43,487 nucleotides of DNA from Bacillota bacterium (GTDB taxonomy: Bacteria > Bacillota > Clostridia > Acetivibrionales > DTU013), in assembly GCA_023433505.1 (NCBI GenBank), contig JAEZCO010000113.1, positions 1-43,487 on the forward strand, in the 5' to 3' direction. Shown here piece after piece: positions 1 through 7,395 of this stretch (its first letter is position 1; each line of letters starts with the position of its first letter). The position numbers and the translations under genes were made by a program. Under the pieces are notes generated by a model, which was not told the DNA's origin, made no database searches, and was given only the letters and a program-made list of their open reading frames with translations.

Positions 1-792
1 GCCGTAGTGCTCTGTGCAGGATTACTCGCCGCCAATTTTATTGGAAGCAAACCCGGAGGGAATCCGGGAGATATCGCACAAGGCAGCGGAGTTTACATCC
101 CAAAGGTTGAACTGTCGGAAAATCCAAATACCTCTGCAAAAATGATGGGACTCATCGTATATCAAGGCAGAATTTATTTACAAAGCGCCTTACAGTTGGA
201 GCCCGGCACCGCAGAAAAATTTTTGGATGAAAAGATAGGCAAAACCAAAGGAAATATCACGGAGTGGAGCAAGCAGGAGGATTATGCCGAGGAACTGGCG
301 TCAACCATCGGAATGCAGGATGTATATACGGTTAAGGGCTATGACAAAAGCTTCAGGCTTATGGCTGTTGAAAAAATTGACGGGGTCGCTTACGGGCAGT
401 TTTACGAGTGCTTGAACGGCCTGACCGTGAAAACGGGAGCCGATATTTTCGGAAAGCTTAAAATGGAAGGGAACGCAGAAGCCGCAAAATATGAATTATT
501 CGAAAGCTGGAACAATGGAAAGCAGGAGGTAAGACCTCTTGCAAAGCTAGACGGCTTAAACGGCTTCCTGACTGCGCTGAACAAGTCGGTTCCCTATGAG
601 GGGGACAGCCTGCCGGGTTTATGGGAGGATCAAAGCGCAGATAGTCAGAAATTTGTTTATATAACCCTTAACGACGGTACGGAAGTACAATTGAGAATTT
701 TTAAGGATGGATATGTCTATTACAACAACATCAACATTTTCTTTAAAGTAGACAGCACGGCATTTGCAAGCTTTTGGAACGAACTTGTATAA
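1..792 (+). CDS. Hypothetical membrane-anchored protein, 5' end cut by window
   Basis: The frame is open to base 1, so this is probably the C-terminal part of a longer gene; a GTG at 7 could serve as start but has no visible upstream ribosome binding site in the window. The first residues are hydrophobic (VVLCAGLLAANFIG) and look like the end of a membrane segment or signal anchor. About 240 mostly soluble, mixed-charge residues follow, with no motif I recognise. The inferred picture is a one-pass anchored protein with an extracytoplasmic domain, perhaps the last gene of a unit because a good terminator follows its TAA. I cannot assign a function. Confidence 0.7.
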   Translation, partial: AVVLCAGLLAANFIGSKPGGNPGDIAQGSGVYIPKVELSENPNTSAKMMGLIVYQGRIYLQSALQLEPGTAEKFLDEKIGKTKGNITEWSKQEDYAEELASTIGMQDVYTVKGYDKSFRLMAVEKIDGVAYGQFYECLNGLTVKTGADIFGKLKMEGNAEAAKYELFESWNNGKQEVRPLAKLDGLNGFLTALNKSVPYEGDSLPGLWEDQSADSQKFVYITLNDGTEVQLRIFKDGYVYYNNINIFFKVDSTAFASFWNELV

Positions 793-806
793 AATTTTTT
801 CGTCCC

Positions 807-835
807 AACCCCTGTCCGTCCGGACAGGGGTTTAT
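807..835 (+). terminator. Rho-independent terminator
   Basis: A perfect inverted repeat (CCCCTGTCCG at 809-818 and CGGACAGGGG at 821-830, extended by AA/TT) is followed by a T-rich tail. It lies 15 bases after the stop of the first gene and ends that transcript. Confidence 0.85.
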
Positions 836-1039
836 TTATGCCGTTTCGAAGAAAAAAGCCGTGCGAAAAAAATATCACGGCGATGCTTGAATCTGTTTGA
901 ATTTTCTCGTGTTATCGCAATCAATGACACGATGAATCAGCGGGCGAAAGAAGAAATTGCTTAAAGCGATAGAAATGCTAAATTTGGGGTATAACAAAGT
1001 ATATCGGGAAGCGTGCCGACTGTTTGAGGGGTGATAACA

Positions 1040-1918
1040 ATGGATAATCGAGAAGTTCAAGAAGTATTTGAGAAAATGGAGATATTTGACAAAATGTATG
1101 AAGTCATCCGGTTCGTTGATCCGGTTGCAAAGAGAGTGATAGGGTATAAAAAGAATGCACTGAACGGTCTTGCCATAAAATGCTTCGACTTCTGGGACAA
1201 AAGCGAGCGTTGCATTAACTGTGTATCCCTTCGCGCTTTTAAAGAGAATAAAACCTTTGTAAAGATCGAGTACACCCCCGAAAGGATTTATATGGTAACT
1301 GCCATGCCCTTTGAATTGGCGGACAGAAGAATTGTTATCGAGCTGATGAAGGATATGACCAACAATATGGTTTTTGAAAATGGGCAGTCTGAAATTTATC
1401 AGACCATGGAAAGCATGGACAACCTGGCGATGAAGGACCCTTTGACCGGCATTTACAACCGGCGCTATATTAACGAAAAGCTTGCCGTCGACATGATTAG
1501 TGCGGCACTTTCCCGACAGGATATTTCGATTATCATGGCGGATATCGATTTTTTCAAAATTGTTAATGATACCCACGGTCATCTGGCCGGGGATGAAGTT
1601 CTGAAAAGCTTTGCCGGCACCATGTCCGGCGCTTTAAAAAGAGAGAGCGACTGGGTGGCCAGGTTCGGCGGAGAGGAATTTCTGATCTGCCTTCCGGGAG
1701 CCGGTATCCAGAGAGCCGCGGAGGTGGCGGAGAAGCTGAGAAAAGCAATAGAAGCCAAAGAGATCGTATTCGGCGGAAATGTAATACGCATTACGTCCAG
1801 CTTTGGGGTATGCAGCATGAAACCCTCACAGGGCAGCAAGATCGAAGGCTTTATTGAATGCGCGGATAAAAAGCTTTATGTAGCAAAAAACAATGGAAGA
1901 AACAGAGTGGAAGCTTAA
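1040..1918 (+). CDS. Diguanylate cyclase with N-terminal PAS-like Cys domain
   Basis: Predicted to make c-di-GMP from two GTP. Residues about 1-115 form a PAS-like sensory region containing a C-x2-C pair (CINC), which could bind metal or sense redox state. Residues about 130-292 are a GGDEF domain with the active-site loop GGEEF at 210-214. An RxxD product-inhibition site (RESD, 201-204) lies exactly five residues before it, so the enzyme should be active and feedback-inhibited. There is no membrane segment, so it is cytoplasmic. The ATG at 1040 is preferred to the in-frame GTG at 1031 because GAGGGGTG lies about 7 bases upstream of the ATG. It is convergent with the aldo/keto reductase. The signal sensed is unknown. 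Confidence 0.92.
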   Translation: MDNREVQEVFEKMEIFDKMYEVIRFVDPVAKRVIGYKKNALNGLAIKCFDFWDKSERCINCVSLRAFKENKTFVKIEYTPERIYMVTAMPFELADRRIVIELMKDMTNNMVFENGQSEIYQTMESMDNLAMKDPLTGIYNRRYINEKLAVDMISAALSRQDISIIMADIDFFKIVNDTHGHLAGDEVLKSFAGTMSGALKRESDWVARFGGEEFLICLPGAGIQRAAEVAEKLRKAIEAKEIVFGGNVIRITSSFGVCSMKPSQGSKIEGFIECADKKLYVAKNNGRNRVEA

Positions 1919-1957
1919 AATACATGCGGAAGTAAAACTGTTAATGTACGGCGCCGG

Positions 1958-2003
1958 CATAAAAACAAGAACCCGGTCCAACTTCTTACAGATGGCCTGG
2001 TTC
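1958..2003 (-). terminator. Probable terminator of the aldo/keto reductase transcript
   Basis: Read leftward, an imperfect stem (GAACCAGG pairing with CCGGGTTC, one mismatch) is followed by TTGTTTTTAT. It sits about 40 bases past the reductase stop, between two convergent genes. Confidence 0.5.
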
Positions 2004-2041
2004 CTGTTGTATCTGCGGTTATAAAAAACGGTTCAATGCTT

Positions 2042-2962
2042 TTACGGCAGGATATTACCGGCTGCGCGGTAAATTTCATACCATTCCTCACGGGACAGGC
2101 AAATGTCCGAAGCTTTGGCACAATCCCTCAAACGCCCGATGTTCGTAGTTCCGGTCACAGGCTGCATGTGTGCCGGATGGCGTAAAAGCCACGCCATAGT
2201 GATGGTGGTATTAGTTACCTCATATTTGGCAGCGATTTCGTTAATTTTCGAATTCAATACAGGGAATTTCTCATTGTCTAAAAAGGCGCCTTCGAAAAAT
2301 CCGTACTGGAAGGGGGACCAGGGCTGTACGGTGATGTCGTTGAGCCGGCAGAAATCCAGCACACTGCCGTCGCGGCTGACGGCGGAGTCATTGAGCATAT
2401 TTACATTGATTCCGGCGGAAATCATGGTGGCATTGGTGATGCTTAACTGCAGCTGGTTGGCTATAATGGGCTGCTTAATCCATTTTTGAAGGAGCTTAAT
2501 CTGCAGGGGGTTCTGATTGGAGACGCCGAAGTTGTGAACCTTTCCGCTGCTTTGAAGCCTGTCAAAAGCCTCGGCAACTTCTTCCGGCTCTACCAGCGCA
2601 TCGGGGCGGTGCAGCAGCAGCACATCCAGATAATCGGTTTTCAAGCGCTTCAGACTGCCATCCACCGCTTCAAGAATGTGTTCCTTTGAAAAATCGAACA
2701 TACGCCCGGGGACAATACCGCATTTGGATTGTAAAATTATTTTTTCACGGATGCCGTCGTTCATCTGGATGGCCTCGGCAAAAATTCCCTCACAAGTGCC
2801 CCTGCCGTAGATATCCGCATGGTCGAAGAAATTTGCGCCCTCCTCCAAAGCAGTCCTGACGAAGCGCTCCGCCTCCGGCTTGCCTAATTCGTTGATGCGC
2901 ATGCAGCCAACGGCAATAACCGGTACCTGTAAGTTTGACTGACCCAGCTTCATTGTTCTCAT
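2042..2962 (-). CDS. Aldo/keto reductase (YdhF-like)
   Basis: NADPH-dependent oxidoreductase of the aldo/keto reductase family, a cytoplasmic TIM barrel of 306 residues and near the usual length. The catalytic tetrad is visible: Asp47 and Tyr52 in FDHADIYG, Lys80 in LQSK, and His118 in LLLHRP. The C-terminal part contains a typical cofactor-binding stretch (PVTGTTNIGRL). The start ATG at 2962 has AAGGAG about 12 bases upstream; an ATG three codons later is an alternative. It appears monocistronic, with its own promoter at 3127-3157 and a terminator at about 1960-2003. The promoter architecture implies induction by a MerR-family activator, as known for reductases answering reactive aldehydes or electrophiles. 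The substrate is unknown. Confidence 0.93.
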   Translation of the reverse strand: MRTMKLGQSNLQVPVIAVGCMRINELGKPEAERFVRTALEEGANFFDHADIYGRGTCEGIFAEAIQMNDGIREKIILQSKCGIVPGRMFDFSKEHILEAVDGSLKRLKTDYLDVLLLHRPDALVEPEEVAEAFDRLQSSGKVHNFGVSNQNPLQIKLLQKWIKQPIIANQLQLSITNATMISAGINVNMLNDSAVSRDGSVLDFCRLNDITVQPWSPFQYGFFEGAFLDNEKFPVLNSKINEIAAKYEVTNTTITMAWLLRHPAHMQPVTGTTNIGRLRDCAKASDICLSREEWYEIYRAAGNILP

Positions 2963-3126
2963 TATAAAATCACTCTCCTTTTATGTTTAACTCTTTTGCC
3001 ATATTACCGCTTCAAAGCTGCTGCCGGGCTCCCTCCCGCAAATTCCGGAGCTGGCGGAATTGCGGCGATAAGCCTGATGCAGAGCAAATCAGCGGTAAAT
3101 ATTGGGTATGAGGTCTGTTTATTGTC

Positions 3127-3157
3127 ATTATAAACCTTAACGTTAACTTTAAGTCAA
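3127..3157 (-). promoter_or_regulatory. MerR-type promoter and operator for the aldo/keto reductase
   Basis: Read leftward, TTGACT (3157-3152) and TATAAT (3132-3127) are separated by 19 bp, two more than optimal. The spacer holds the dyad CTTAAAGTTAACGTTAAG. A lengthened spacer filled by a palindrome is the hallmark of promoters activated by MerR-family regulators, which untwist the DNA. The start of transcription would lie about 155 bases before the reductase ATG. No merR gene is in the window. Confidence 0.8.
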
Positions 3158-3319
3158 TAAGGAAACCAAAAAAACCGGGAGGGCGATCTATCTTTATGAA
3201 GCTTAGGGCTTCTATAGAACACATCCCCATAAAATGTTTTATGTAGAATGAAGATTGGCGGAGATCCATCAAGCTACATCGAAATAATAGGTAATATTTA
3301 AAAAAATTAAATAAAAACC

Positions 3320-3348
3320 TTGAAAAACATGCTGAAATAGGTTAAAAT
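3320..3348 (+). promoter_or_regulatory. Sigma-A promoter, probably for the V-ATPase operon
   Basis: TTGAAA (3320-3325) and TAAAAT (3343-3348) with a 17-bp spacer in an AT-rich stretch. It is the best rightward promoter seen before the ntp operon and would give a leader of about 490 bases before ntpF. Confidence 0.6.
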
Positions 3349-3534
3349 GGAGTTGAAATTATACGGCAGCCTGAGCTTGGGCATATGAATGATATGCTGC
3401 AAGTGTTATTGCCAGTCAGGTATTCTTTGACAATCATTTGATCTGCACGGCACAGAAAAGAAACAGTACGACTTATTGGGAATAACTCAAAAACAAAAAA
3501 ACGCTGACAATTGTGAATAACCAGAAAGGCATAG

Positions 3535-3660
3535 GCCGCATCCGGTGTAAAAAACTCCGGAACATGCGGCAGCACACGGCAAAGCTTGAAAAGCGACATG
3601 CCTTTCGGTCCGGCTGCTCCAAAGCTCAAAGGTCCTAAGCTGAGCTTGGAAGGGAGCGGC
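3535..3660 (+). ncRNA. Structured 5' leader of the V-ATPase operon, candidate cis-regulatory RNA
   Basis: Three successive hairpins can be drawn. H1 has stem GCCGCAT (3535-3541) / ATGCGGC (3564-3570) with an inner CCGG/CCGG. H2 has GGCA (3578-3581) / TGCC (3599-3602) enclosing GCTT/AAGC around a GAAA. H3 has GCTGCTCC (3613-3620) / GGAGCGGC (3653-3660) stacked on AAGCTCA (3622-3628) / TGAGCTT (3641-3647), with a loop containing CCTAAG. GCAGC at 3570-3574 could also pair with GCTGC at 3659-3663, partly competing with H1. The GC-rich paired blocks stand out from AT-rich flanks. No protein frame explains the stretch. I cannot match it securely to a known riboswitch; a Na+-responsive class would fit the downstream genes but is only a hypothesis. 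Confidence 0.5.
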
Positions 3661-3698
3661 TGCATATAAAAATTAAGAAATATAATTGGCTGGGAGTG

Positions 3699-3803
3699 AT
3701 GCCTTTACTAATTATAGATCCATTGATTTATTTTGTGATACGCATTTTTAGCGACTGCCCGGTAAAGCTTCAGAAGCTTTTTAAAAGGATAGAGCAGGAG
3801 TAA
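3699..3803 (+). CDS. Possible 34-residue hydrophobic peptide before ntpF
   Basis: An ATG-initiated frame encodes a hydrophobic N-terminal half (MPLLIIDPLIYFVIRIF) and a basic, charged C-terminal half, as in small membrane peptides. Its TAA is three bases before the ATG at 3807, and its last codons contain the AGGAG that could serve ntpF. The only upstream purine-rich site (GGGAG) is just two bases from the ATG, too close for efficient initiation, so it may be translated poorly or not at all. It could act as a leader peptide coupled to ntpF. Confidence 0.25.
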   Translation: MPLLIIDPLIYFVIRIFSDCPVKLQKLFKRIEQE

Positions 3804-3851
3804 GGGATGGAGATTTTCGAAATTACCGGACAAAGGAAGGGAGGTGGGATT

Positions 3852-4178
3852 TTGTCTTTGGACCTTATAAGGGATATTGCCGAAACAGAGGATATTGCGG
3901 CCGGAATCCGCAAAAGGGCTCAGGAAGACGAAAAGAGGATTCTGGCCGCTGCCGGAGCCGGAGGTCTGAAGCTGGTGCAAAAGGCGACGGAGGAAGTAAA
4001 AAAACAGGCGGAGGTGATGGATGAAGAGAAAGAGATTGCAGCGGGGCTGCAGGTTGAAAGGGTCAGAGAACAGGTAGATAAAGAGTGCCGTATAATTAAG
4101 GAAAATGCCGTAAAAATATTGGACCAGATTGCAGAGGAGTTGGTGGAAAGGGTTGTGAACAAATATGTCGGTCGTTGA
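3852..4178 (+). CDS. ntpF: V-type ATPase peripheral-stalk subunit (G/H type, NtpF)
   Basis: A small, highly charged, almost fully helical protein rich in Ala, Glu and Lys. It fits the peripheral-stalk subunit that pairs with NtpE as a coiled coil and braces the catalytic head against subunit I. I place the start at TTG 3852, preceded by GGGAGGTGG about 6 bases upstream, giving 108 residues as usual for the family. An in-frame ATG at 3807 also has an AGGAG site and would add 15 residues with a glycine-rich end. The gene is first in the operon and overlaps ntpI by 14 bases. Assignment rests on coiled-coil character, size and operon position more than on a motif. Confidence 0.8.
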   Translation: MSLDLIRDIAETEDIAAGIRKRAQEDEKRILAAAGAGGLKLVQKATEEVKKQAEVMDEEKEIAAGLQVERVREQVDKECRIIKENAVKILDQIAEELVERVVNKYVGR

Positions 4179-6138
4179 GATGAACAAGCTGTTGCTGATC
4201 GGACCGGCCAGCGACAGGGAGGACATACTGAAGGAACTGATGGATTTCGGTGTGATACACGTTGTAGATAGTGGGTCCGGGATACCGGAAGATGTGTTTA
4301 AGGAAAGAATGCATACTGCCGCAGAGGCAGAAGAGGTTATGAAGCTTGGCGAGAGCAGTGAAAAAATCGCAGCGGTGCTGAAACATCTGGAAACCTACGA
4401 TGAAAGAAAAAAAGGCCTGTTTGCAGCACGGCGCCAGGTTTCACGGGAGAGCTATAAAATGGCCGTAAGCCATGAGGAAAGGCTGTGGAAGGTTGTGGAT
4501 TCGGTTGCCGGTTGTGACCGGCACATGGCACGCCTTCATACGGAAAAAAACAGATGCAGCAATCTGATAGCATCCCTTTATCCGTGGAGAGCCCTGGATA
4601 TCCCGCTGGATATGACGGTAACGCAGTCTTCCGTCCTATGGATGGGGTATATCTCCCGGAGGATTGACGTTGAAGAAATGGAAAAGAGGCTGGAGGAGCA
4701 GGCGGAAGCGTGTTTTCTGAAGGTTTTAAGCAGTGATAAGGATCATTCATACCTGTATTTGATATACCACACCGCTGTGGAAGAACAGGTAGGAGCAGTA
4801 TTGAAGGAATACGGATTTACCAGAGTGGCCTTCAATGATATGGAAGGGACTGCCGCAGACAATATCGAAAATGCGCAGAAGTGTATTTATACCATTGAAG
4901 GCGAGTATGCAGAGACTTTGAAAAATATGGGCGTCTATGCGGAGGATGTGGGGAACCTCGAAATTTTGTACGATCATATCGGAATGGGACTGGACAGAAA
5001 AAATGCCCTGGCCGGCATGGCCGGCACAGGAAGTACTTTTATTCTGGAAGGGTGGATCCCTGCCCATTTAAGCAGGTATGTGGCTGAAAAGCTGGAGAGA
5101 AAGTGGGATTGCCTTGCAGCGGTCCGGGAACCGGAACCGGAGGAGGAGTACCCTGTCCTTCTTGAAAATTGTGAAATGGGAAAGACGGTGGAAGCGATTA
5201 CAGCCATGTATAGCGCTCCGCACCCCAGAGAGGCCGATCCTAATTTCGTAATGTCCTTATTTTTCATTTTCTTCTATGGGCTCATGGTTGGAGACGGCGT
5301 ATACGGAATGATCATGATACTGGCGTCGGCCTTGATTTTATGGAAGGTCAGGCTGGAGGAAAATATCCATCGGTTCATGAAGCTTATGCTGTTCTGCGGA
5401 ATCTCTACCGTCGTGTGGGGTGCTTTGTTTGGAGGCTGGTTCGGAATTCCGGCCCTCTCCAGGCATTCCCTGTGGCTCAATCCCATGGAGAAGCCGGAGG
5501 AGTTCCTGCGATGGTCGCTGCTGTTTGGCGTAATTCATATTTATGTGGGTATCGGGATAAAAGGGTTTAATCTGTTCCGTAAAAAGAAGTACCTGGCAAT
5601 CCTTCTGGATGTCGTGGTGTGGTATGTGTTTTTTACAGGCTTCTGCCTTTTTGTCCTGCCCTATGTTTTCAACGCGGAGGCAGGGCGCTTCAAGGAACTG
5701 GTGGCCGCAGGCCAATGGCTGCTGGGCGCCGGGGCGGTCATGGTAATCCTGACCCAGGGAAGGGACCGGAAAAATATTTTTATGAAATTTTTCTCCGGAC
5801 TGGCAAAGCTGTATGACCTGATCAAATTCATGAGCGATGTCCTTTCCTATTCAAGGCTTATGGCATTGGGCCTTGCCACCTCGGTCATCGGATTCATTGT
5901 TTATGAAATAGGAGCTATGAACGGGCTGGACAATGTCATTAAGCTGGTAAGCTTTGTATTGATAATGATCGTCGGGCATGCGCTGAATTTTGCCATTGGT
6001 CTGTTGAGCGCGTACGTACATTCATGCAGATTGCAGTATATTGAATTTTTCAGCAGGTTCTACAAAGGGGGAGGCATAGCCTTCAAGCCTTTGAAAGCAA
6101 ATACAAGGTATATTCGTTTAACAACACAGGATTCTTAA
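4165..6138 (+). CDS. ntpI: V-type ATPase membrane subunit I (a subunit)
   Basis: Stator membrane subunit that forms the ion half-channels against the proteolipid ring. The start MSVVEMNKLLLIG is typical of the family. The N-terminal half, about 340 residues, is soluble and partly coiled coil and contacts the stalks. The C-terminal half has about seven or eight membrane segments. The essential arginine is visible in SYSRLMALGLA (Arg564), where family members keep an Arg facing the ring glutamate. At 657 residues the length is normal. The ATG lies inside the end of ntpF, so translation is probably coupled; no strong ribosome binding site is seen. An internal ATG at codon 6 is a weaker alternative start. 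Confidence 0.95.
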   Translation: MSVVEMNKLLLIGPASDREDILKELMDFGVIHVVDSGSGIPEDVFKERMHTAAEAEEVMKLGESSEKIAAVLKHLETYDERKKGLFAARRQVSRESYKMAVSHEERLWKVVDSVAGCDRHMARLHTEKNRCSNLIASLYPWRALDIPLDMTVTQSSVLWMGYISRRIDVEEMEKRLEEQAEACFLKVLSSDKDHSYLYLIYHTAVEEQVGAVLKEYGFTRVAFNDMEGTAADNIENAQKCIYTIEGEYAETLKNMGVYAEDVGNLEILYDHIGMGLDRKNALAGMAGTGSTFILEGWIPAHLSRYVAEKLERKWDCLAAVREPEPEEEYPVLLENCEMGKTVEAITAMYSAPHPREADPNFVMSLFFIFFYGLMVGDGVYGMIMILASALILWKVRLEENIHRFMKLMLFCGISTVVWGALFGGWFGIPALSRHSLWLNPMEKPEEFLRWSLLFGVIHIYVGIGIKGFNLFRKKKYLAILLDVVVWYVFFTGFCLFVLPYVFNAEAGRFKELVAAGQWLLGAGAVMVILTQGRDRKNIFMKFFSGLAKLYDLIKFMSDVLSYSRLMALGLATSVIGFIVYEIGAMNGLDNVIKLVSFVLIMIVGHALNFAIGLLSAYVHSCRLQYIEFFSRFYKGGGIAFKPLKANTRYIRLTTQDS

Positions 6139-6153
6139 AAGGAGGGAAAGATT

Positions 6154-6624
6154 TTGAATACATTGCTGTTGGGAATGTCAGGGGAGATCTGGGCAATATT
6201 GGGGGCTGTCGTAGCATTTTTTGTCGCGGGCGCAGGCTCCTGCATAGGCATGGGGCAGGCGGGACAGGCGGGAGCCGGAGTACTGGCGGAAGAGCCGGGC
6301 AGATTCGGCGCGGTAATGGTGCTGCAGGCTACAAACAGCACCCAGGCCATTTATGGCTTTGTCGTTGCATTCCTGATTCTGGCGAAAATCGGCGGAGAAC
6401 CCCTGGGTGGGGAAAAAGGCTTGATGCTTTTTGCTGCGGCTATCCCCATAGGAATCGTAGGCCTGATATCCGCCATATACCAGGGGCGTATATCGGTCGC
6501 GGGAATGCAGATGGTGGCAAAACGGGGAGACGCCATGGGCAGGGCTGTAATTCTCATACTCATGGCGGAAATGTTTGCCATCATTGCGTTGATTGTTTCC
6601 ATTCTTATCATCGGGAAAGTATAA
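6154..6624 (+). CDS. ntpK: V-type ATPase proteolipid subunit K, Na+ type
   Basis: Rotor-ring subunit of 156 residues with four membrane helices, a doubled hairpin as in Enterococcus hirae NtpK. The Na+ site residues known from NtpK have counterparts: Thr63 and Gln64 (STQAIYG), Gln110 (AIYQG) and Glu139 (MAEMF). The first-hairpin carboxylate is absent, as expected, leaving one ion site per subunit. This supports Na+ rather than H+ coupling. The start is TTG 6154, with AAGGAGG (6139-6145) eight bases upstream. The equivalent of Leu61 is not Leu here, but in NtpK that residue contributes through its main chain. The Na+ specificity is inferred from these residues. Confidence 0.95.
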   Translation: MNTLLLGMSGEIWAILGAVVAFFVAGAGSCIGMGQAGQAGAGVLAEEPGRFGAVMVLQATNSTQAIYGFVVAFLILAKIGGEPLGGEKGLMLFAAAIPIGIVGLISAIYQGRISVAGMQMVAKRGDAMGRAVILILMAEMFAIIALIVSILIIGKV

Positions 6625-6655
6625 AATTATGGGAGATATGTGAGGAGCTGCCGGT

Positions 6656-7258
6656 ATGAATGGAATTGAGAAGATCAAGGAAAGGATTCTGAGAGAGGCT
6701 CACGCCTATGCGAAGACCTGTGTAAAAAATGCTTCGGAAGAAGCGGATAAAATATTAGAGGCCGCCCGGCAGGAAGCGGTGTGCCAAAAGAAGGTACTGA
6801 TGGAAGAAGCCCAACGGGAATCGGACCATCGGACAAAGCGCAGGATTGCAAAAGCGGAGATGGAAGCCAGAAAAGAACGGCTCAAAGTCAAGCAGGAGCT
6901 TGTGGAGGACGTCATGCGGAGGGCCGCGGATAAGCTGTGCAGTATGCCGGTGGAGGAGTATTGCGGGATTTTGGCCCGGATGATCGTCAACGCCGCAGGC
7001 GAAGAAAAAATGGAGATTGTTCTTTCTGCCGGAGATCGGAAGCGTCTGGAGGAAATTTTACCGTCCAGGATTGCGGCCCTGGCACTAAGCCAGGGTAAAA
7101 AGCCGGAGATAACGCTGTCGGAGCATACGAGGGAGATATCCGGCGGTTTCATCCTTACGATGGGCGGCATCGAATTGAATTATTCCGCTGAAGCGCTGAT
7201 CCGCGCGGAAAAGGAAGAGCTGGAAGAACGGGTCTATCTGGCGCTGGGCCTTAAATGA
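6656..7258 (+). CDS. ntpE: V-type ATPase peripheral-stalk subunit E
   Basis: Peripheral-stalk subunit of 200 residues. Residues about 1-95 are a long charged helix (coiled coil with NtpF); residues about 100-200 form the globular domain that binds the top of NtpB. The segment ISGGFILTMGGIELNYS matches the family pattern of a glycine-rich strand before the last helix. GAGGAG lies about 9 bases before the ATG. It follows ntpK by 31 bases in the same unit. Confidence 0.92.
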   Translation: MNGIEKIKERILREAHAYAKTCVKNASEEADKILEAARQEAVCQKKVLMEEAQRESDHRTKRRIAKAEMEARKERLKVKQELVEDVMRRAADKLCSMPVEEYCGILARMIVNAAGEEKMEIVLSAGDRKRLEEILPSRIAALALSQGKKPEITLSEHTREISGGFILTMGGIELNYSAEALIRAEKEELEERVYLALGLK

Positions 7259-7273
7259 GCACAGGGAGCATAA

Positions 7274-7383
7274 GCGGTATGGATAAGCTACGCAGCGCTG
7301 CAGTACAAAAATGTAGCGGCGATCATTGATCGCCATACCAATGCTCAGGTATAGATGAGCTATACGGCGCTGCAATACAAAAA
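7274..7383 (+). repeat. Palindromic/direct-repeat element between ntpE and ntpC
   Basis: The only sizeable gap inside the ATPase operon. GGTATGG (7276-7282) pairs with CCATACC (7333-7339), and a perfect palindrome GGCGATCA-T-TGATCGCC occupies 7318-7334. Imperfect copies of a unit (GCTACGCAGCGCTGCAGTAC at about 7287 and GCTATACGGCGCTGCAATAC at about 7358) flank it. There is no reading frame of note. It resembles a small inserted REP-like element and could process or stabilise the mRNA. Confidence 0.6.
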
Positions 7384-7395
7384 GGGGGGAGCGAA

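Noticed and set aside
957..1033. A 25-codon frame (TTG start) just before the diguanylate cyclase gene
   Set aside because: The peptide looks protein-like (KAIEMLNLGYNKVYREACRL), but it has no ribosome binding site and no partner; it may be a relic of a gene end. Too weak to list as a gene.
875..1582. A 235-codon leftward frame opposite the diguanylate cyclase gene
   Set aside because: It lies almost wholly antisense to a gene with intact GGDEF motifs, has no ribosome binding site and no recognisable domain.
3571..3660. c-di-GMP-I (GEMM) riboswitch before the ntp operon
   Set aside because: Some words resemble it (GGCAAA...GAAA...GAC, CAAAGC, CCTAA), but the order and pairing do not reproduce the conserved three-helix core, so I did not call it; a covariance search would settle this.
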